From assembly GCF_900215575.1 (NCBI RefSeq), contig NZ_OBEJ01000001.1:558001-622000 (forward strand): a stretch of DNA of 64,000 bases, given 5' to 3'. The stretch's first letter is position 1; every line of letters begins with the position of its first letter. Origin of the DNA: Natronoarchaeum philippinense (GTDB taxonomy: Archaea > Halobacteriota > Halobacteria > Halobacteriales > Natronoarchaeaceae). Positions 49,288-58,812 of the stretch are shown piece by piece. A model generated the notes under the pieces. That model saw nothing but the letters and a program-made list of their open reading frames with translations, searched no databases and was not told the origin of the DNA. The translations under genes were made by a program, and so were the position numbers.

Positions 49288-51315
49288 TCAGACGCCGTCG
49301 TCGAGTTCGCTGTCGACCTCGCGGACGCGCACGCCCTTCGACTGGAGGTGCTGGAGCTGTCGCCGGGCGAACTCTTCTTCAGTCGTCCCGCGCGTGGCGA
49401 GCGCGAACACGCGCGCTTTGCCCGAGGGCCGCATCGTGCGCCCGGCGCGTTGGGAGCCCTGTCGGCGCGACCCGCCCAGCCCCGACGCCAAGATTGCGAG
49501 GTCGGCGTCCGGAAGATCGATCCCCTCGTCGCCGACCCGGGAGACGATCAGCGCATCACGCTCGTCGCGCCGGAACTGGCTGAAGAGCCGCTCCCGGCGG
49601 GCGTGTGGCATCTCGCCGCTGATGAAGGGCAGCGTCAGCGCCTCGGCGAGGGCGTCGCCCTGATCGATGTAGTCGGCGAAGATCAGCGCCTTCGAGCCGG
49701 GATGGTCGGCGAGAATCTCGCGCACCTCCTCGATCTTCTGTGGGTTCGCGGCGGCGAGCTGGCGCTTCTCGTGGCGTTCGGCGGTGGCGTACTCGTCCTG
49801 ATAGGTCTCCTCGTCCCACGGTACGTAGCGAATTTCGACCTCGGGCTCTTGGACGTAGCCCGCCTCGAACAGCGCGTCCCAGTCGGTGCCGATCGGCGGT
49901 CCGATCAGCGTGTAGATCTCCTTCTCGCGGTCGTCCTCGCGGATCGGCGTCGCCGAGAGGCCGAGCCGAGCGCTGGCCTGTAGGTCGGCACTGCGCCGGT
50001 GAACGTCCGCGGGGACGTGATGAACCTCGTCGTAGACGATCAGGCCCCACCGGCGCTGATCGAACAGCTGGCGGTGCCGATCCATCCCGGCGGTCTGGTA
50101 CGTTGCGATCGTAACTGGTCGGACGGTCTTCTCACCGCCGTGGTACTCGCCGATCTGGTCGGGGTCGAGATCGGTGTGGGCGAGCAGCGTGTCGCGCCAC
50201 TGGCTGGCGAGTTCGCGCGTCGGGACGAGGATCAGCGTCTCGCCGCCGACGGCCTCCATGACGCCCATCGCGGCGACGGTCTTCCCGCTGCCCGGCGGGC
50301 CGACGAGCACGCCAGATCCGGCGTCGACGAAGCGGGTCACCCAGTCGGACTGGTAGCCCCGAAGGTTCATGCGTAAGGAGATGTCCAGCGGGTCGCCCTC
50401 GTCGAGATCGCGCTGGTCCTGCACGGGGTAGCCGGCCTCGTACAGTCGGCGCTTGATCGCCGCCTCCGATCCCTCGGCGACCCAGCTCTCGGTGTCCGAG
50501 ATGGGGGCGCGGAGTTGCGATTCGTCTAACTTCTGGCGCGCGACGTTGCCCATCAACTCGGCGCTCCGGGCTTCGAGCACGGTGTAGCCGTCCTCGTGGG
50601 TGAACAGGCGGAACTGCCGCGCCCGATCCCATTGGTCTTCGATCCACTCCTCTAGCCCGTCCAGACGCTCGGGGAGCACCTGTCGGACGGTTTTGAGCAG
50701 CCGGTCGAACGAGTCGTACGGCGCTTGCCAGATGTCTTCCTTGCGGATCTCGTAGCGGTAGGCTTCGTTACCGGAGACATCGGCGAGGTGGGCGAACTGC
50801 GAGAGCTGCGCCCGGGTGAACTGGGTTGGCTTGTCGACGACGATCTCGCGGCGCTTCGGGAACGGCACGACGCGCTCGCGGTCGGCGAGTTCGCCCCACT
50901 CCGCGGGGTACCAGACCACCGGATCGGTCTCGACATCGACGCGGCGCACGTCGTCGGCTTCGACCAGTCCATCCAGTGCGTCGACGGCCTCAGCTTGGCT
51001 GTGGTCGAGCGACCGGCCGACCTCGCTGGCGGTGACGACCGGGCGTCCGGCGTCCTCCAGCGCGTCGTGGAACTCGTCGAGTGCGACACTTGGCTCGGCA
51101 GACGATGCTTCAGCATCGGCGTCCTCGCCGTCGGGCGACGCCGCCCCGTCATCGGCGTCCTCGCCGGACGACGCCGCTGTGGTATCGGCGTCCTGTGGCT
51201 CGGTGGCGTCCTGCGCCGCGCCGTCGCCATCCAACTGCTCGCCGGCGTCGGCGTCGTGTGTCTCGTCGGCGGCGCCCGGATCGTCGGCGGACGCGGAGAA
51301 CTCGTCGTCTGTCAC
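49288..51315 (-). CDS. XPB/Rad25-like DNA helicase (DEVH box)
   Basis: A 675-residue superfamily 2 helicase similar to archaeal XPB. Residues 1-80 are acidic low complexity. Then come a damage-recognition-like region, a conserved middle (KPTQFTRAQLSQFAHLADVSGNEAYRYEI) and the helicase core: GPPGSGKTVAA (motif I, about 341), DEVHH (motif II, about 427), SATPIR (motif III) and the C-terminal RVGDEGIDLPDADLAI and QRAGRTMRPSG (motif VI). Known XPB proteins act in transcription and nucleotide excision repair. The long acidic N-terminus looks like a haloadaptive tail. Confidence 0.92.
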   Translation of the reverse strand: MTDDEFSASADDPGAADETHDADAGEQLDGDGAAQDATEPQDADTTAASSGEDADDGAASPDGEDADAEASSAEPSVALDEFHDALEDAGRPVVTASEVGRSLDHSQAEAVDALDGLVEADDVRRVDVETDPVVWYPAEWGELADRERVVPFPKRREIVVDKPTQFTRAQLSQFAHLADVSGNEAYRYEIRKEDIWQAPYDSFDRLLKTVRQVLPERLDGLEEWIEDQWDRARQFRLFTHEDGYTVLEARSAELMGNVARQKLDESQLRAPISDTESWVAEGSEAAIKRRLYEAGYPVQDQRDLDEGDPLDISLRMNLRGYQSDWVTRFVDAGSGVLVGPPGSGKTVAAMGVMEAVGGETLILVPTRELASQWRDTLLAHTDLDPDQIGEYHGGEKTVRPVTIATYQTAGMDRHRQLFDQRRWGLIVYDEVHHVPADVHRRSADLQASARLGLSATPIREDDREKEIYTLIGPPIGTDWDALFEAGYVQEPEVEIRYVPWDEETYQDEYATAERHEKRQLAAANPQKIEEVREILADHPGSKALIFADYIDQGDALAEALTLPFISGEMPHARRERLFSQFRRDERDALIVSRVGDEGIDLPDADLAILASGLGGSRRQGSQRAGRTMRPSGKARVFALATRGTTEEEFARRQLQHLQSKGVRVREVDSELDDGV

Positions 51316-51403
51316 TGGCGGTCCTAGGGCTGCGGGACATCAAACGACTTTCGTACCCGGTATCGAACGTCGACCGACTACAGAAGCCACTTCTCAGTTA
51401 GCG

Positions 51404-51462
51404 TCGGAAGGATGGTGCGTGGGTGCAGTCCCAAGGGAGTGCACCGTATGCATCGTCGGCGG
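51404..51462. repeat. Direct repeat copy 1 (59 bp), downstream of tRNA-Leu
   Basis: These 59 bases are identical to 51665-51723, 261 bp away. The unit contains the hairpin GGTGCA-g-TCCC-aa-GGGA-g-TGCACC (51422-51445). It is followed by GCC-rich stem sequences and a copy of the 3' end of tRNA-Leu (51524-51544). The same block stands next to the intact tRNA gene. Confidence 0.85.
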
Positions 51463-51597
51463 CTGAGCCGCCATTGCACCGGAAATCAGAGATTTCCGAG
51501 CCTGCGAACCGCAGGTTCGCAGACGATGCGTGGGACCGGATTTGGACTTCCGTCAATTCGCGTGGAAGAGCTTCGCTCACGAGAACTGTGCTCGTGA
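51458..51597. repeat. Cluster of micro-hairpins, most with 3-base loops
   Basis: Perfect stems in series: GGCGGC-TGA-GCCGCC (51458-51472), GGAAATC-AGA-GATTTCC (51481-51497), CTGCGAACC-GCA-GGTTCGCAG (51502-51522), GAGC-TTC-GCTC (51568-51578) and TCACGAG-N7-CTCGTGA (51577-51597). The second and third are absent from the other repeat copy, so they look inserted. They resemble small mobile palindromes. Confidence 0.7.
51524..51544 (-). repeat. Duplicated 3' end of tRNA-Leu (21 bp)
   Basis: The 21 bases here match 51738-51758 exactly. The second copy covers the discriminator base, 3' acceptor strand and part of the T-arm of the intact tRNA-Leu, so this copy is a tRNA fragment 214 bp away. Tyrosine recombinases use such tRNA 3' ends as attachment sites, and simple tandem duplication can also create them. 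Confidence 0.8.
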
Positions 51598-51664
51598 CGC
51601 TGGTCACGTTCGACGACGTCGACCGCTCACCGCCGGACCCACAGATGGGTCTTCTAACTTTGCT

Positions 51665-51723
51665 TCGGAAGGATGGTGCGTGGGTGCAGTCCCAAGGGAG
51701 TGCACCGTATGCATCGTCGGCGG
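51665..51723. repeat. Direct repeat copy 2 (59 bp), adjacent to tRNA-Leu
   Basis: Identical to 51404-51462. On the tRNA-sense strand it lies just downstream of the tRNA 3' end and contains two stem-loops (GGCGGT-ACA-ACCGCC, on the minus strand about 51719-51733, and the GGTGCA stem at 51683-51706). It could therefore help end or process the tRNA transcript. Confidence 0.85.
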
Positions 51724-51740
51724 TTGTACCGCCATTGCGA

Positions 51741-51825
<85 letters not shown>

Positions 51826-52133
51826 TCGCGGTGTCTTGCTGCACTCATCTCTAACCCACGGGTGGATAAAAGGGCTTTCGTTTACGCGCTTGGGACGGGA
51901 GGCGTTACCACGCGACGGCGGCGGGGTCCGAGACGGGACCTGCAGGCCGCTAACGAGGGTTGGCCGCCGTTTGCGTGCAGATGCCGACGGTGCCGCGTCG
52001 GGGTGTGGCAGTACAGCGTCGCATCGGGGCGCCAAGACAGCGCGTCGGACCGAGAGTAGCCGACCCACGGCAGCCGGTAGCAAGAGCCGAAATCGCTGGG
52101 CTTTAAGCGTGGCGGAACGGCTCGTATAACTGC
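51826..52133. other. Spacer between tRNA-Leu and sucC promoters
   Basis: These 308 bases hold no gene that I can support. They contain the tRNA-Leu promoter (51865-51873) and, at the far end, the sucC TATA-like ctttaag (52101-52107), about 30 bp before the sucC ATG. The middle part (51880-52080) is GC-rich with no clear structure. Confidence 0.5.
51865..51873 (-). promoter_or_regulatory. TATA box of tRNA-Leu
   Basis: The minus strand reads ccttttatc about 40 bp before the first base of the tRNA, allowing a short 5' leader to be removed by RNase P. Confidence 0.55.
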
Positions 52134-53282
52134 ATGAAACTTCACGAATATCAGGCGAAGCAGGTCTTCGCCGACGCCGGAATTCCGACGCCAGCGTCCC
52201 AGCTGGCCGAGAGCGTCGACGAAGTCGTTGCTGCCGCCGAGGAGATCGGCTACCCTGTCGCCGTCAAGGCGCAGGTGCAAGTCGGGGGGCGCGGCAAGGC
52301 CGGCGGGATCGAACTCGTCGAGAGCGAGGCCGAGGCCCGCGACGCCGCCGAGTCGATTCTGGGGATGGATCTCAAGGGGATCCACGTCGACCGCGTGCTC
52401 GTCGAGGAGGCCGTCGACTTCGTCAACGAGCTCTACGTCGGCATCACGATGGACCGCAACAAGGGCCAGCCCGTGGCGATGGTCTCGACCAAGGGCGGCG
52501 TCGACATCGAGGAGGTCGCCGAGGAGGATCCCGACGCGATCGTCCGCGAGCACGTCGACCCCGCCTTCGGGATGCAGCCCTATCAGGCACGACGCGCGGT
52601 CTTCGAGGCCGGCGTCGACCGCGAGGTCGCCATCGACGCGGCGTCGGTCCTGCGGACGCTGTACCAGCTCTGGGCTGACAGCGACGCCAGCGAGGCCGAG
52701 ATCAACCCGCTGATGGTCACCAGCGACGACGAGGTCATCGCGGCCGACGCCGTGATGAACATCGACGAGGACGCGCTGTTCCGCCAGCCCGAACTCGCCG
52801 AGATGGAAGACGAGTCCGCGGGCGGCGACGAACTCGAACAGAAGGCCGACGAGTACGGCTTCGACTACGTCCGTCTCTCGGGCAACGTCGGCATCATCGG
52901 CAACGGCGCCGGCCTCGTGATGACGACGCTGGACCTCGTGGACCACTACGGCGGCGAACCCGCCAACTTCCTCGACGTGGGCGGCGGCGCGAAGGCCGAA
53001 CGGATCGCCAACGCGCTGGACATGGTGTTCTCGGACGACAACGTCGACTCGGTCGTGTTCAACATCTTCGGCGGGATCACCCGCGGCGACGAGGTCGCCA
53101 AGGGGATCAACGAGGCCTTAGAGCAGTTCGACGAGATTCCCAAGCCCGTGACGGTTCGCCTCGCGGGCACCAACTGGGAGGAGGGCATGGAGATCCTCAA
53201 CGAGGATCTCGTAACGGTCGAGCAGACGCTCGAAGACGCGGTACAGCGTGCCGTCGAGCACGCCGAGGAGGTGGAAGCATGA
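52134..53282 (+). CDS. sucC: Succinyl-CoA ligase (ADP-forming), beta subunit
   Basis: Beta subunit of the citric-acid-cycle enzyme that makes ATP (or GTP) from succinyl-CoA. The 382-residue protein has the ATP-grasp domain ([42 protein letters not shown]) and the C-terminal CoA-ligase domain ([27 protein letters not shown]). The ATG at 52134 fits a leaderless start behind the TATA at 52101-52107. Its last codons overlap the sucD start by 4 bp (ATGA). Confidence 0.97.
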   Translation: MKLHEYQAKQVFADAGIPTPASQLAESVDEVVAAAEEIGYPVAVKAQVQVGGRGKAGGIELVESEAEARDAAESILGMDLKGIHVDRVLVEEAVDFVNELYVGITMDRNKGQPVAMVSTKGGVDIEEVAEEDPDAIVREHVDPAFGMQPYQARRAVFEAGVDREVAIDAASVLRTLYQLWADSDASEAEINPLMVTSDDEVIAADAVMNIDEDALFRQPELAEMEDESAGGDELEQKADEYGFDYVRLSGNVGIIGNGAGLVMTTLDLVDHYGGEPANFLDVGGGAKAERIANALDMVFSDDNVDSVVFNIFGGITRGDEVAKGINEALEQFDEIPKPVTVRLAGTNWEEGMEILNEDLVTVEQTLEDAVQRAVEHAEEVEA

Positions 53283-54148
53283 GTGTTCTCGTAGACGACG
53301 ACACGCGCGTTATCGTGCAGGGTATCACCGGCGGGGAAGGCAAGTTCCACGCCGAACAGATGATGGAGTACGGCACCAACGTCGTCGGCGGCGCGGTGCC
53401 CGGCCGCGGCGGCCAAGAGGTCGCCGGCGTCCCGGTGTACGACACCGTCGACGAGGCCGCACGCGCCGAAGACGCCGACGCCTCCGTGATCTTCGTCCCG
53501 CCGGCGTTCGCCGGCGACGCCATCATGGAGTCGCTCGATTCCTCGCTCGATCTCGCCGTGGCGATCACCGAGGGCGTCCCGACACAGGACATGGCGCGGG
53601 TCAACAAGCGCCTCTCCGAGGTCGACACCAAACTGATCGGCCCGAACTGCCCCGGCATCATCACGCCCGGCGAGGCCAAGCTCGGCATCCTGCCCGGCAA
53701 CATCTTCTCGTCGGGCAACGTCGGTCTCGTCTCCCGCTCGGGGACGCTGACCTACCAAGTCGTCGATAACCTCACCGACCGCGGGCTGGGCCAGTCGACC
53801 GCGATCGGTATCGGCGGCGACCCGATCATCGGGACGACGTTCATCGACGCCCTCGAAGAGTTCGAGAACGACCCCGACACCCACGCGGTCGCCATGTGCG
53901 GCGAGATCGGCGGCGAGGACGAGGAGAAGGCCGCCCGCTACATCGCCGAGAACATGGACACGCCGGTCGTCGGCTTCATCGCGGGCCGCACCGCGCCGCC
54001 GGGCAAGCGCATGGGCCACGCGGGCGCCATCGTCTCCGGGTCGGGGACGGGCACCGCCGAGTCGAAGATCTCGGCGCTCAACGACGCCGGCGTCGAGGTC
54101 GGCGACACGCCCGAGGAAGTCGCAGACGCCGTCGAAGACCTGCTGTAG
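53279..54148 (+). CDS. sucD: Succinyl-CoA ligase (ADP-forming), alpha subunit
   Basis: Alpha subunit, which carries the CoA-binding site and the phosphohistidine. The 289-residue protein shows the CoA-binding Rossmann fold ([32 protein letters not shown]), [18 protein letters not shown] and the active-site His near residue 243 in [11 protein letters not shown]. It is co-translated with sucC through a 4-bp overlap. A T-run after the stop (54164-54170) probably ends the transcript. Confidence 0.97.
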   Translation: MSVLVDDDTRVIVQGITGGEGKFHAEQMMEYGTNVVGGAVPGRGGQEVAGVPVYDTVDEAARAEDADASVIFVPPAFAGDAIMESLDSSLDLAVAITEGVPTQDMARVNKRLSEVDTKLIGPNCPGIITPGEAKLGILPGNIFSSGNVGLVSRSGTLTYQVVDNLTDRGLGQSTAIGIGGDPIIGTTFIDALEEFENDPDTHAVAMCGEIGGEDEEKAARYIAENMDTPVVGFIAGRTAPPGKRMGHAGAIVSGSGTGTAESKISALNDAGVEVGDTPEEVADAVEDLL

Positions 54149-54170
54149 GCCGTCAGCGACGCCGCTTTTT
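54149..54170 (+). terminator. T-rich terminator after sucCD
   Basis: A GC-rich stretch (cgacgccgc) runs into ctttttta right after the sucD stop, the usual archaeal T-tract termination signal. It lies at the junction with the convergent hydrolase gene. Confidence 0.5.
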
Positions 54171-54838
54171 TATTCGTACTGCTCTCCAGAGAGGTGTCGC
54201 TGGAACCACTCGCCTGCGACAGTCGCAACTTCTTCGAGTTCGCCCGTTCCCTCGAAGAGATGACCTGCACCCGGCACGACGTGCAGATTCTTCTCGGCGT
54301 CGAGTCGGCCGAGCGCCTGTCGGTTGAGTGCCAGCACCTGTTGGTCGTCGCCCCCGACGATACACAGCGTCGGCGCGGTCACCGATGGCAGTTGGTCGGT
54401 GGCGAGATCGACGCGGCCGCCCCGGGAGACGACGGCGGCAATATCGTCACGACGCGCCGCCGCCCGCAGCGCCGCCGCGGCGCCGGTGCTCGATCCGAAG
54501 TAGCCGAGCCGCAGATCGACGGCGTCGTCGCGACCGCGCAGCCACTCAGTCGCGGCGTCCAGCCGCCGCGTCAGCAGGTCGATGTCGAAGCGACTCGCCC
54601 GGTGCAGATCCTCCTGCTCGGTCAGGAGATCGAACAGCAACGTTCCGAGCCCGCGCTCCCGGAGCGACTCGGCGACGAAGTTGTTTCGCGGACTGTGCCG
54701 ACTGCTCCCGGCGCCGTGGGCGAACACGACCAGCCCCTCGGCCCCTTCCGGGATGATCAGTTCGCCCTCCAGTTCGATGTCGTCTGCCTGTACGGCGACG
54801 AGGTTCGAGTTGTCGTCGCTCACGTGAGATGGTGCCAC
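54170..54838 (-). CDS. Alpha/beta hydrolase (dienelactone hydrolase-like)
   Basis: A 222-residue soluble alpha/beta hydrolase. The oxyanion-side motif is VVFAHGAGSSRHS (about 36-48), the nucleophile Ser is in GYFGSSTGAAAAL (about 112-124), a catalytic Asp lies in CIVGGDDQQV and the His in VVPGAGHLFEG. This is the pattern of small acyl esterases and dienelactone-hydrolase-like enzymes; the substrate is unknown. The start at 54838 (MAPSHVSDD) gives a 20-residue polar lead. Confidence 0.9.
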   Translation of the reverse strand: MAPSHVSDDNSNLVAVQADDIELEGELIIPEGAEGLVVFAHGAGSSRHSPRNNFVAESLRERGLGTLLFDLLTEQEDLHRASRFDIDLLTRRLDAATEWLRGRDDAVDLRLGYFGSSTGAAAALRAAARRDDIAAVVSRGGRVDLATDQLPSVTAPTLCIVGGDDQQVLALNRQALGRLDAEKNLHVVPGAGHLFEGTGELEEVATVAGEWFQRHLSGEQYE

Positions 54839-54992
54839 GGGAGGGGACGTGAACGCTTTTCTCGGAATCCGACGCGTTGGACGCCCCGAACGCCGATTTA
54901 TTCCAATTTTTTGGCCCAGAAAGAAAAGGTAGATTGGTGTGCGTATTACACAGCAGCTAATACAGCACGGCCAACCAGTGTGACTCGCACAA

Positions 54993-55001
54993 AATATTTA
55001 T
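54993..55001 (+). promoter_or_regulatory. TATA box of the small membrane protein gene
   Basis: aatatttat lies 25-33 bp before the ATG at 55026, a canonical archaeal promoter distance. Confidence 0.6.
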
Positions 55002-55025
55002 AGATTCTGTAACATATTCTGGGCT

Positions 55026-55244
55026 ATGAAGCTCGCCGTGCTTGGTCTCGGCGTTTTCTTGATTGCTTTCGCCGTCTATACGATCAGCGACGCGATGAAC
55101 CGAGTCCGACCGTGGGTCTCCGTACGAGAGTTGGAGCGCGACTCGACGGGTGTCGAGGAGAAACAGCAAATGCGGACGGTCATCTACGCTACTGCAGTCG
55201 GTCTGACCGGCATCATGTTCGTGCTGCTTGGACTGGGTCTCTGA
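55026..55244 (+). CDS. Small two-helix membrane protein
   Basis: A 72-residue protein with a membrane helix at each end (LAVLGLGVFLIAFAVYTISDAM and VIYATAVGLTGIMFVLLGLGL) and a charged loop between them (RVRPWVSVRELERDSTGVEEKQQ). It is probably inserted as a hairpin with the loop in the cytoplasm. The good TATA box and clean ATG support a real gene. I do not recognise the family. Confidence 0.7.
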   Translation: MKLAVLGLGVFLIAFAVYTISDAMNRVRPWVSVRELERDSTGVEEKQQMRTVIYATAVGLTGIMFVLLGLGL

Positions 55245-55402
55245 CGCCACCTCCTCAGTGCTCCACTAAATAACATTTGTTAGACAAATAAACTGTACGG
55301 CATCTTATCGCGGTCGGCTGATAAGCGTGCTCTCTCTATCGAAGCCCGCCAGCGGCGACGCTATCGTTCACGAGAACGTCCGATGGCGCCGCCCGATCGG
55401 CG

Positions 55403-55969
55403 TCACTCTCGGGAGCCGTCACCGCCGTCGAACGCCGTCGATCCGCCCTCCGAATCGGACATCGACCCGTTGCCGATCGGCGTCGCCGGGACGCCGGCGA
55501 CCGTCTCGCCCGGCGGCACGTCCTCGACGACCAGCGAGTTCGCGGCGACTTGCGCGCCGGCGCCGATCTCGACGCCGGGAAGCACGATTGCGCCGGCGCC
55601 GATCATCGCGCGCTCGCCGACGACAACGTCGCCCAGCCGATACTCGTCCTGCAGGAACTCGTGGCACAGCAGCGTGGCGTCGTAGCCGATGATAGCGTGG
55701 TCCTCGACGGTGATCCGGTCGGGCCAGAACACATCGGGCGTCGATTCGAGTCCCCACGAGACGCCCTCGCCGACCGTGACCCCGATGCGGCGAAGCAACC
55801 AGCTTTTGAGCTTGAGGCTCGGCGAGATCCGGCAGATCACGATCACGACGTAGTTGAGCATCACTCGCAGCGGGTGGCGGGCATCGGGCCAGTGTCGCAG
55901 CGAGTTCAGCGGGCCGGCGGTCCCGTGGCGGGCGAGCCGTTCGTGGCGTGGGTCGTCGCTCACTGGCAC
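55403..55969 (-). CDS. Hexapeptide-repeat acyltransferase (left-handed beta helix)
   Basis: A 188-residue O-acetyltransferase-like protein of the maltose/galactoside acetyltransferase group. A helical N-terminal region (about 20-60) is followed by hexapeptide repeats (about 62-150), such as VVVGERAMIGAGAIVLPGVEIGAGAQVAANSLVVEDVPPGETVAGVPA. The conserved His of the family may be His103 in LLCHEFL. The C-terminal 30 residues are low-complexity. Likely donor acetyl-CoA; the acceptor could be a sugar of a surface glycan. Confidence 0.88.
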   Translation of the reverse strand: MPVSDDPRHERLARHGTAGPLNSLRHWPDARHPLRVMLNYVVIVICRISPSLKLKSWLLRRIGVTVGEGVSWGLESTPDVFWPDRITVEDHAIIGYDATLLCHEFLQDEYRLGDVVVGERAMIGAGAIVLPGVEIGAGAQVAANSLVVEDVPPGETVAGVPATPIGNGSMSDSEGGSTAFDGGDGSRE

Positions 55970-56033
55970 ACTGTTGGCGAACTCGACACATAAACCGGTC
56001 GGCGTTCGACGCCGCTGCCCAGAGTGGGGACGA

Positions 56034-57251
56034 TCACGACGAGCAGTCCTGTTCGGCTAGCGGAAGCCGCCAGTCCCGGCGCTCGGGGAGATCACAGTTC
56101 CCGACAGTCCAGTCGGTCGGCTGGGTCAGCGAGAGGGGGCGCGCGACGACGGTGGTGAGCGATCCGAGCAGCGACAGCGGCGGTCGGTCGTCCCAGTAGA
56201 ACCCGTGCTCTGAGAGTACCGCGTTCGGAAGCGTGTCGGCGCCGACAGTCACGATATCGGCGTCGTCGGCATCACCGATGACCGCCGAGAGGAGCGCCGA
56301 GAACGCGTTCGAGCGCGCTCGCTGGCCGACCAGCGGGAAGCCGTCGAGTACTTTCTTGGTTCGCAGGCCGTCGCCGCGCTCGTCGACGGTGACGAGCGCC
56401 GCCAGCAGGTCCCCTCCCCGATGTGCGGTGTACGTTCGAGCATCCCAGTTCGGGTTCGCGTAGCGCCAGTCGAGAAACGCCGTTGTTCGGGGCGTGTGGA
56501 TGCGCTCGGGAACGGCCTCGCCGTACAGCGAAGCGAGCCGGCCGGCTGGGACGCCGTCGTGACGCCGAACGTCGATCGAGCCGTCGGTCGTCCGCACGGC
56601 GTCCCGGACGCGGTGGAACGCCGTCGCGCCGGCATCTGCGGCCGTGCTGGCGACAGCATCGAGATTTGCGGACGACGCCGAAAAGAAGCGTGAGGGGTTT
56701 TGAATCCGGTAGGCAGTCGCTACCGATCCGACCTCCACCCAGCCGAGCTTGAGGTAAGCGCCCTTTGCTTCCTCGTTCGGGAAGTTGAACACGAACGACG
56801 GTTCGCGGTCTCCGAAGTGCTCGAGCGCGCGCTCGGTCATCCGCGTCAAGAGTCCGTTCCGACGGTGGTCCGGGTGGACCATCGCGTCGGCAGGTTGGAT
56901 CGCCAGCGTCGTCTCGTCGCCCGCTCGCATGCCAAAGGAGATGAACGGCTCGGCACCGACTAGCTCGCCCGCGCGCTCGGCGACGAACATCCGGGGCCGA
57001 TCAGCGTAGGGGCCGCCGTATCGCCACGAGAACCACTCGTCGGTGCGTTGCTCGCCGAAGACTGCCTCGTACAGCTCGAAGAACTGCTCTTTGTCGTTCG
57101 GCCGATACGGGCGTACGACGTACCCGTCCCGCTCGGTTTCGGCCCGACCGGCGGCGTCGCCGACTGTCGAACGCCCGGTGCGAGCGCGCGCGTACTCGGA
57201 CGCTGCGGCGGTCGGCTCGTCGCCGTTGCCCGGCGTAGTCGGTTTGCTCAT
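56034..57251 (-). CDS. GNAT family N-acetyltransferase (Eis/FemAB-like, long form)
   Basis: A 405-residue protein with an N-terminal GNAT domain (about 45-190): YVVRPYRPNDKEQFFELYEAVFG, then the acetyl-CoA loop HPDHRRNGLLTRMTERAL. The C-terminal part (about 200-400) looks like a second, decayed GNAT-like domain. Such long proteins occur in surface glycan or peptide modification clusters; the adjacent hexapeptide acyltransferase gene fits that. The start at 57251 (MSKPTTPGN) is chosen because the TATA (ctataact, minus strand near 57280-57287) would be too close to a start at 57272. Confidence 0.85.
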   Translation of the reverse strand: MSKPTTPGNGDEPTAAASEYARARTGRSTVGDAAGRAETERDGYVVRPYRPNDKEQFFELYEAVFGEQRTDEWFSWRYGGPYADRPRMFVAERAGELVGAEPFISFGMRAGDETTLAIQPADAMVHPDHRRNGLLTRMTERALEHFGDREPSFVFNFPNEEAKGAYLKLGWVEVGSVATAYRIQNPSRFFSASSANLDAVASTAADAGATAFHRVRDAVRTTDGSIDVRRHDGVPAGRLASLYGEAVPERIHTPRTTAFLDWRYANPNWDARTYTAHRGGDLLAALVTVDERGDGLRTKKVLDGFPLVGQRARSNAFSALLSAVIGDADDADIVTVGADTLPNAVLSEHGFYWDDRPPLSLLGSLTTVVARPLSLTQPTDWTVGNCDLPERRDWRLPLAEQDCSS

Positions 57252-57355
57252 CACTCGGGATTTTGCCGACATCCCGCTTAGTTATAGAGTATGTACTTGG
57301 AAAATAACTGGCAAATAACAGAACCGAAGCGGTGAGTATCCGCTCCCTAACCGCC

Positions 57356-58645
57356 CTATTCGCTCAGGCGCTCGACGTGGTCGATACGCTGCTGGACCAG
57401 TTCCGGCGTCCCGATGTCGTGGCGCACGCGCAGTCCTTCGGTGCCGGCGCGTTCGAGCGCATTCTCGGCGACTGCTTCGGCTTCGGTGATCGACTCCTCG
57501 ACCCCGACGACGGCGTAGGATCGGGAGGTCGTCGTGTAGATGCCGTCGTCGCGGGCGTCGACGCTGGCGTAGTAGAGGATCGCGTCGCCGGCGTTATCTT
57601 CGTCGATGGTGACTTTCGCCCCGGCGTCGGGATCGGTCGGGTAGCCGTCGGGGACGGCGTACTTGCAGACGGTCGCTTGCTCGGCGAAGTCCAGTTCGGG
57701 CAGCGCCTCGCCATCGCGGGCCGCGACCAGCACGTCGAGGAAGTCAGTCTCCAGCACCGGCAGCGTGTTCATCGCCTCGGGATCGCCGAAGCGAGCGTTG
57801 AACTCGACGACCTTGATGCCGTCGGCGGTGAGCATGAACTGGCCGTAGAGCACGCCCTTGTACCCCTCCAGCGCGTCGACGACCTCGCGCATGATCGCCA
57901 GCGCCTCGGCGGAGTCGCCCTCGTCCATGAACGGCAGCTGGAAGGAGGCGTCAGTATAGCTGCCCATCCCGCCGGTGTTGGGGCCTTCGTCGCCCTCGTA
58001 GGCGCGCTTGTGGTCCTGCACGGCCGGCGTGATCCGCAGCGAGCCGTTGGCGACGAAGCCCTGAATCGTGAACTCTTCGCCGACCAGTCGCTCTTCGAGG
58101 ACGATCCGATCGTACTCGGACTCGCGGATGTACTCCTTGCCTTCCTGGGCGGTGACCTGATCACCGATCACCTTCACGCCCTTGCCGCCGGTGAGGCCCG
58201 CGGGCTTGATGACGAGGTCGCCGTCGTACTCGTCGATGTACTCGCAGGCGGCCTCGCCGTCCTCGAACACCTCGAAGTCGGGACAGCCCGACACGTCGTG
58301 TTCAGCCATGAACTCCCGCTGGAACGACTTGTCCGTCTCGATGCGGGCCTGCTCGGCCTGCGGGCCGAACGCGTAGACGCCGGCGTCGTCGAGCGCGTCG
58401 GCGACGCCCGCGGCCAGCGGCGCTTCGGGGCCGACCACGGCCAGCGTCGCGTCGACGGATTCGGCGTACTCGACGACCGCTTCGGGATCGGTCGTGTCGA
58501 GCGTCTCGACGCCCTCGGCGATCTCGGCGATGCCGGGATTTCGGTTGCCAGCGCAGGCAAACAGCGTCGCGTCGGACTCGGCCAGTGCGCGCGCGATCGC
58601 GTGCTCGCGGCCGCCGCCGCCGACCAGCAGAACGGTCTCTGTCAT
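57356..58645 (-). CDS. purD: Phosphoribosylamine-glycine ligase
   Basis: Second enzyme of purine synthesis; ATP-dependent joining of phosphoribosylamine and glycine. The 429-residue ATP-grasp protein has the N-terminal LLVGGGGREHAIA, the VGPEAPLAAG loop, VIKPAGLTGGKGVKV (ATP-binding), the DHKRAYEGDEGPNTGGMGSY signature and the metal-binding VEFNARFGDPEAM. No other pur gene is adjacent. It is divergent from thyA. Confidence 0.97.
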   Translation of the reverse strand: MTETVLLVGGGGREHAIARALAESDATLFACAGNRNPGIAEIAEGVETLDTTDPEAVVEYAESVDATLAVVGPEAPLAAGVADALDDAGVYAFGPQAEQARIETDKSFQREFMAEHDVSGCPDFEVFEDGEAACEYIDEYDGDLVIKPAGLTGGKGVKVIGDQVTAQEGKEYIRESEYDRIVLEERLVGEEFTIQGFVANGSLRITPAVQDHKRAYEGDEGPNTGGMGSYTDASFQLPFMDEGDSAEALAIMREVVDALEGYKGVLYGQFMLTADGIKVVEFNARFGDPEAMNTLPVLETDFLDVLVAARDGEALPELDFAEQATVCKYAVPDGYPTDPDAGAKVTIDEDNAGDAILYYASVDARDDGIYTTTSRSYAVVGVEESITEAEAVAENALERAGTEGLRVRHDIGTPELVQQRIDHVERLSE

Positions 58646-58812
58646 ACCCGGAACGGGTACGCACGGTAGTGTAAAGGTTGCTGTTTGCCGACTCTGTCCT
58701 GTACACGAACGTGATTCGTTTTCGGCGCCGGGACGCCGACGCGACCGCCCGGACCCGGCAGCGACGGCACAAATCGGTACGTCTTTGAGACTGTGACGGT
58801 TGCTACTCGCTC

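Larger units (their letters stand above)
51316..51740. other. Non-coding region between the helicase gene and tRNA-Leu
   Basis: No protein gene is supported in these 425 bases. The open frames here translate palindromes and repeats and have no family resemblance. The region holds two 59-bp direct repeats, the micro-hairpin cluster and a duplicated 21-bp piece of the tRNA 3' end. Confidence 0.6.

Noticed and set aside
51398-51607. Minus-strand frame ending in GGSAADDAYGALPW
   Set aside because: It translates the same repeat and hairpins backwards; no plausible start, promoter or family support.
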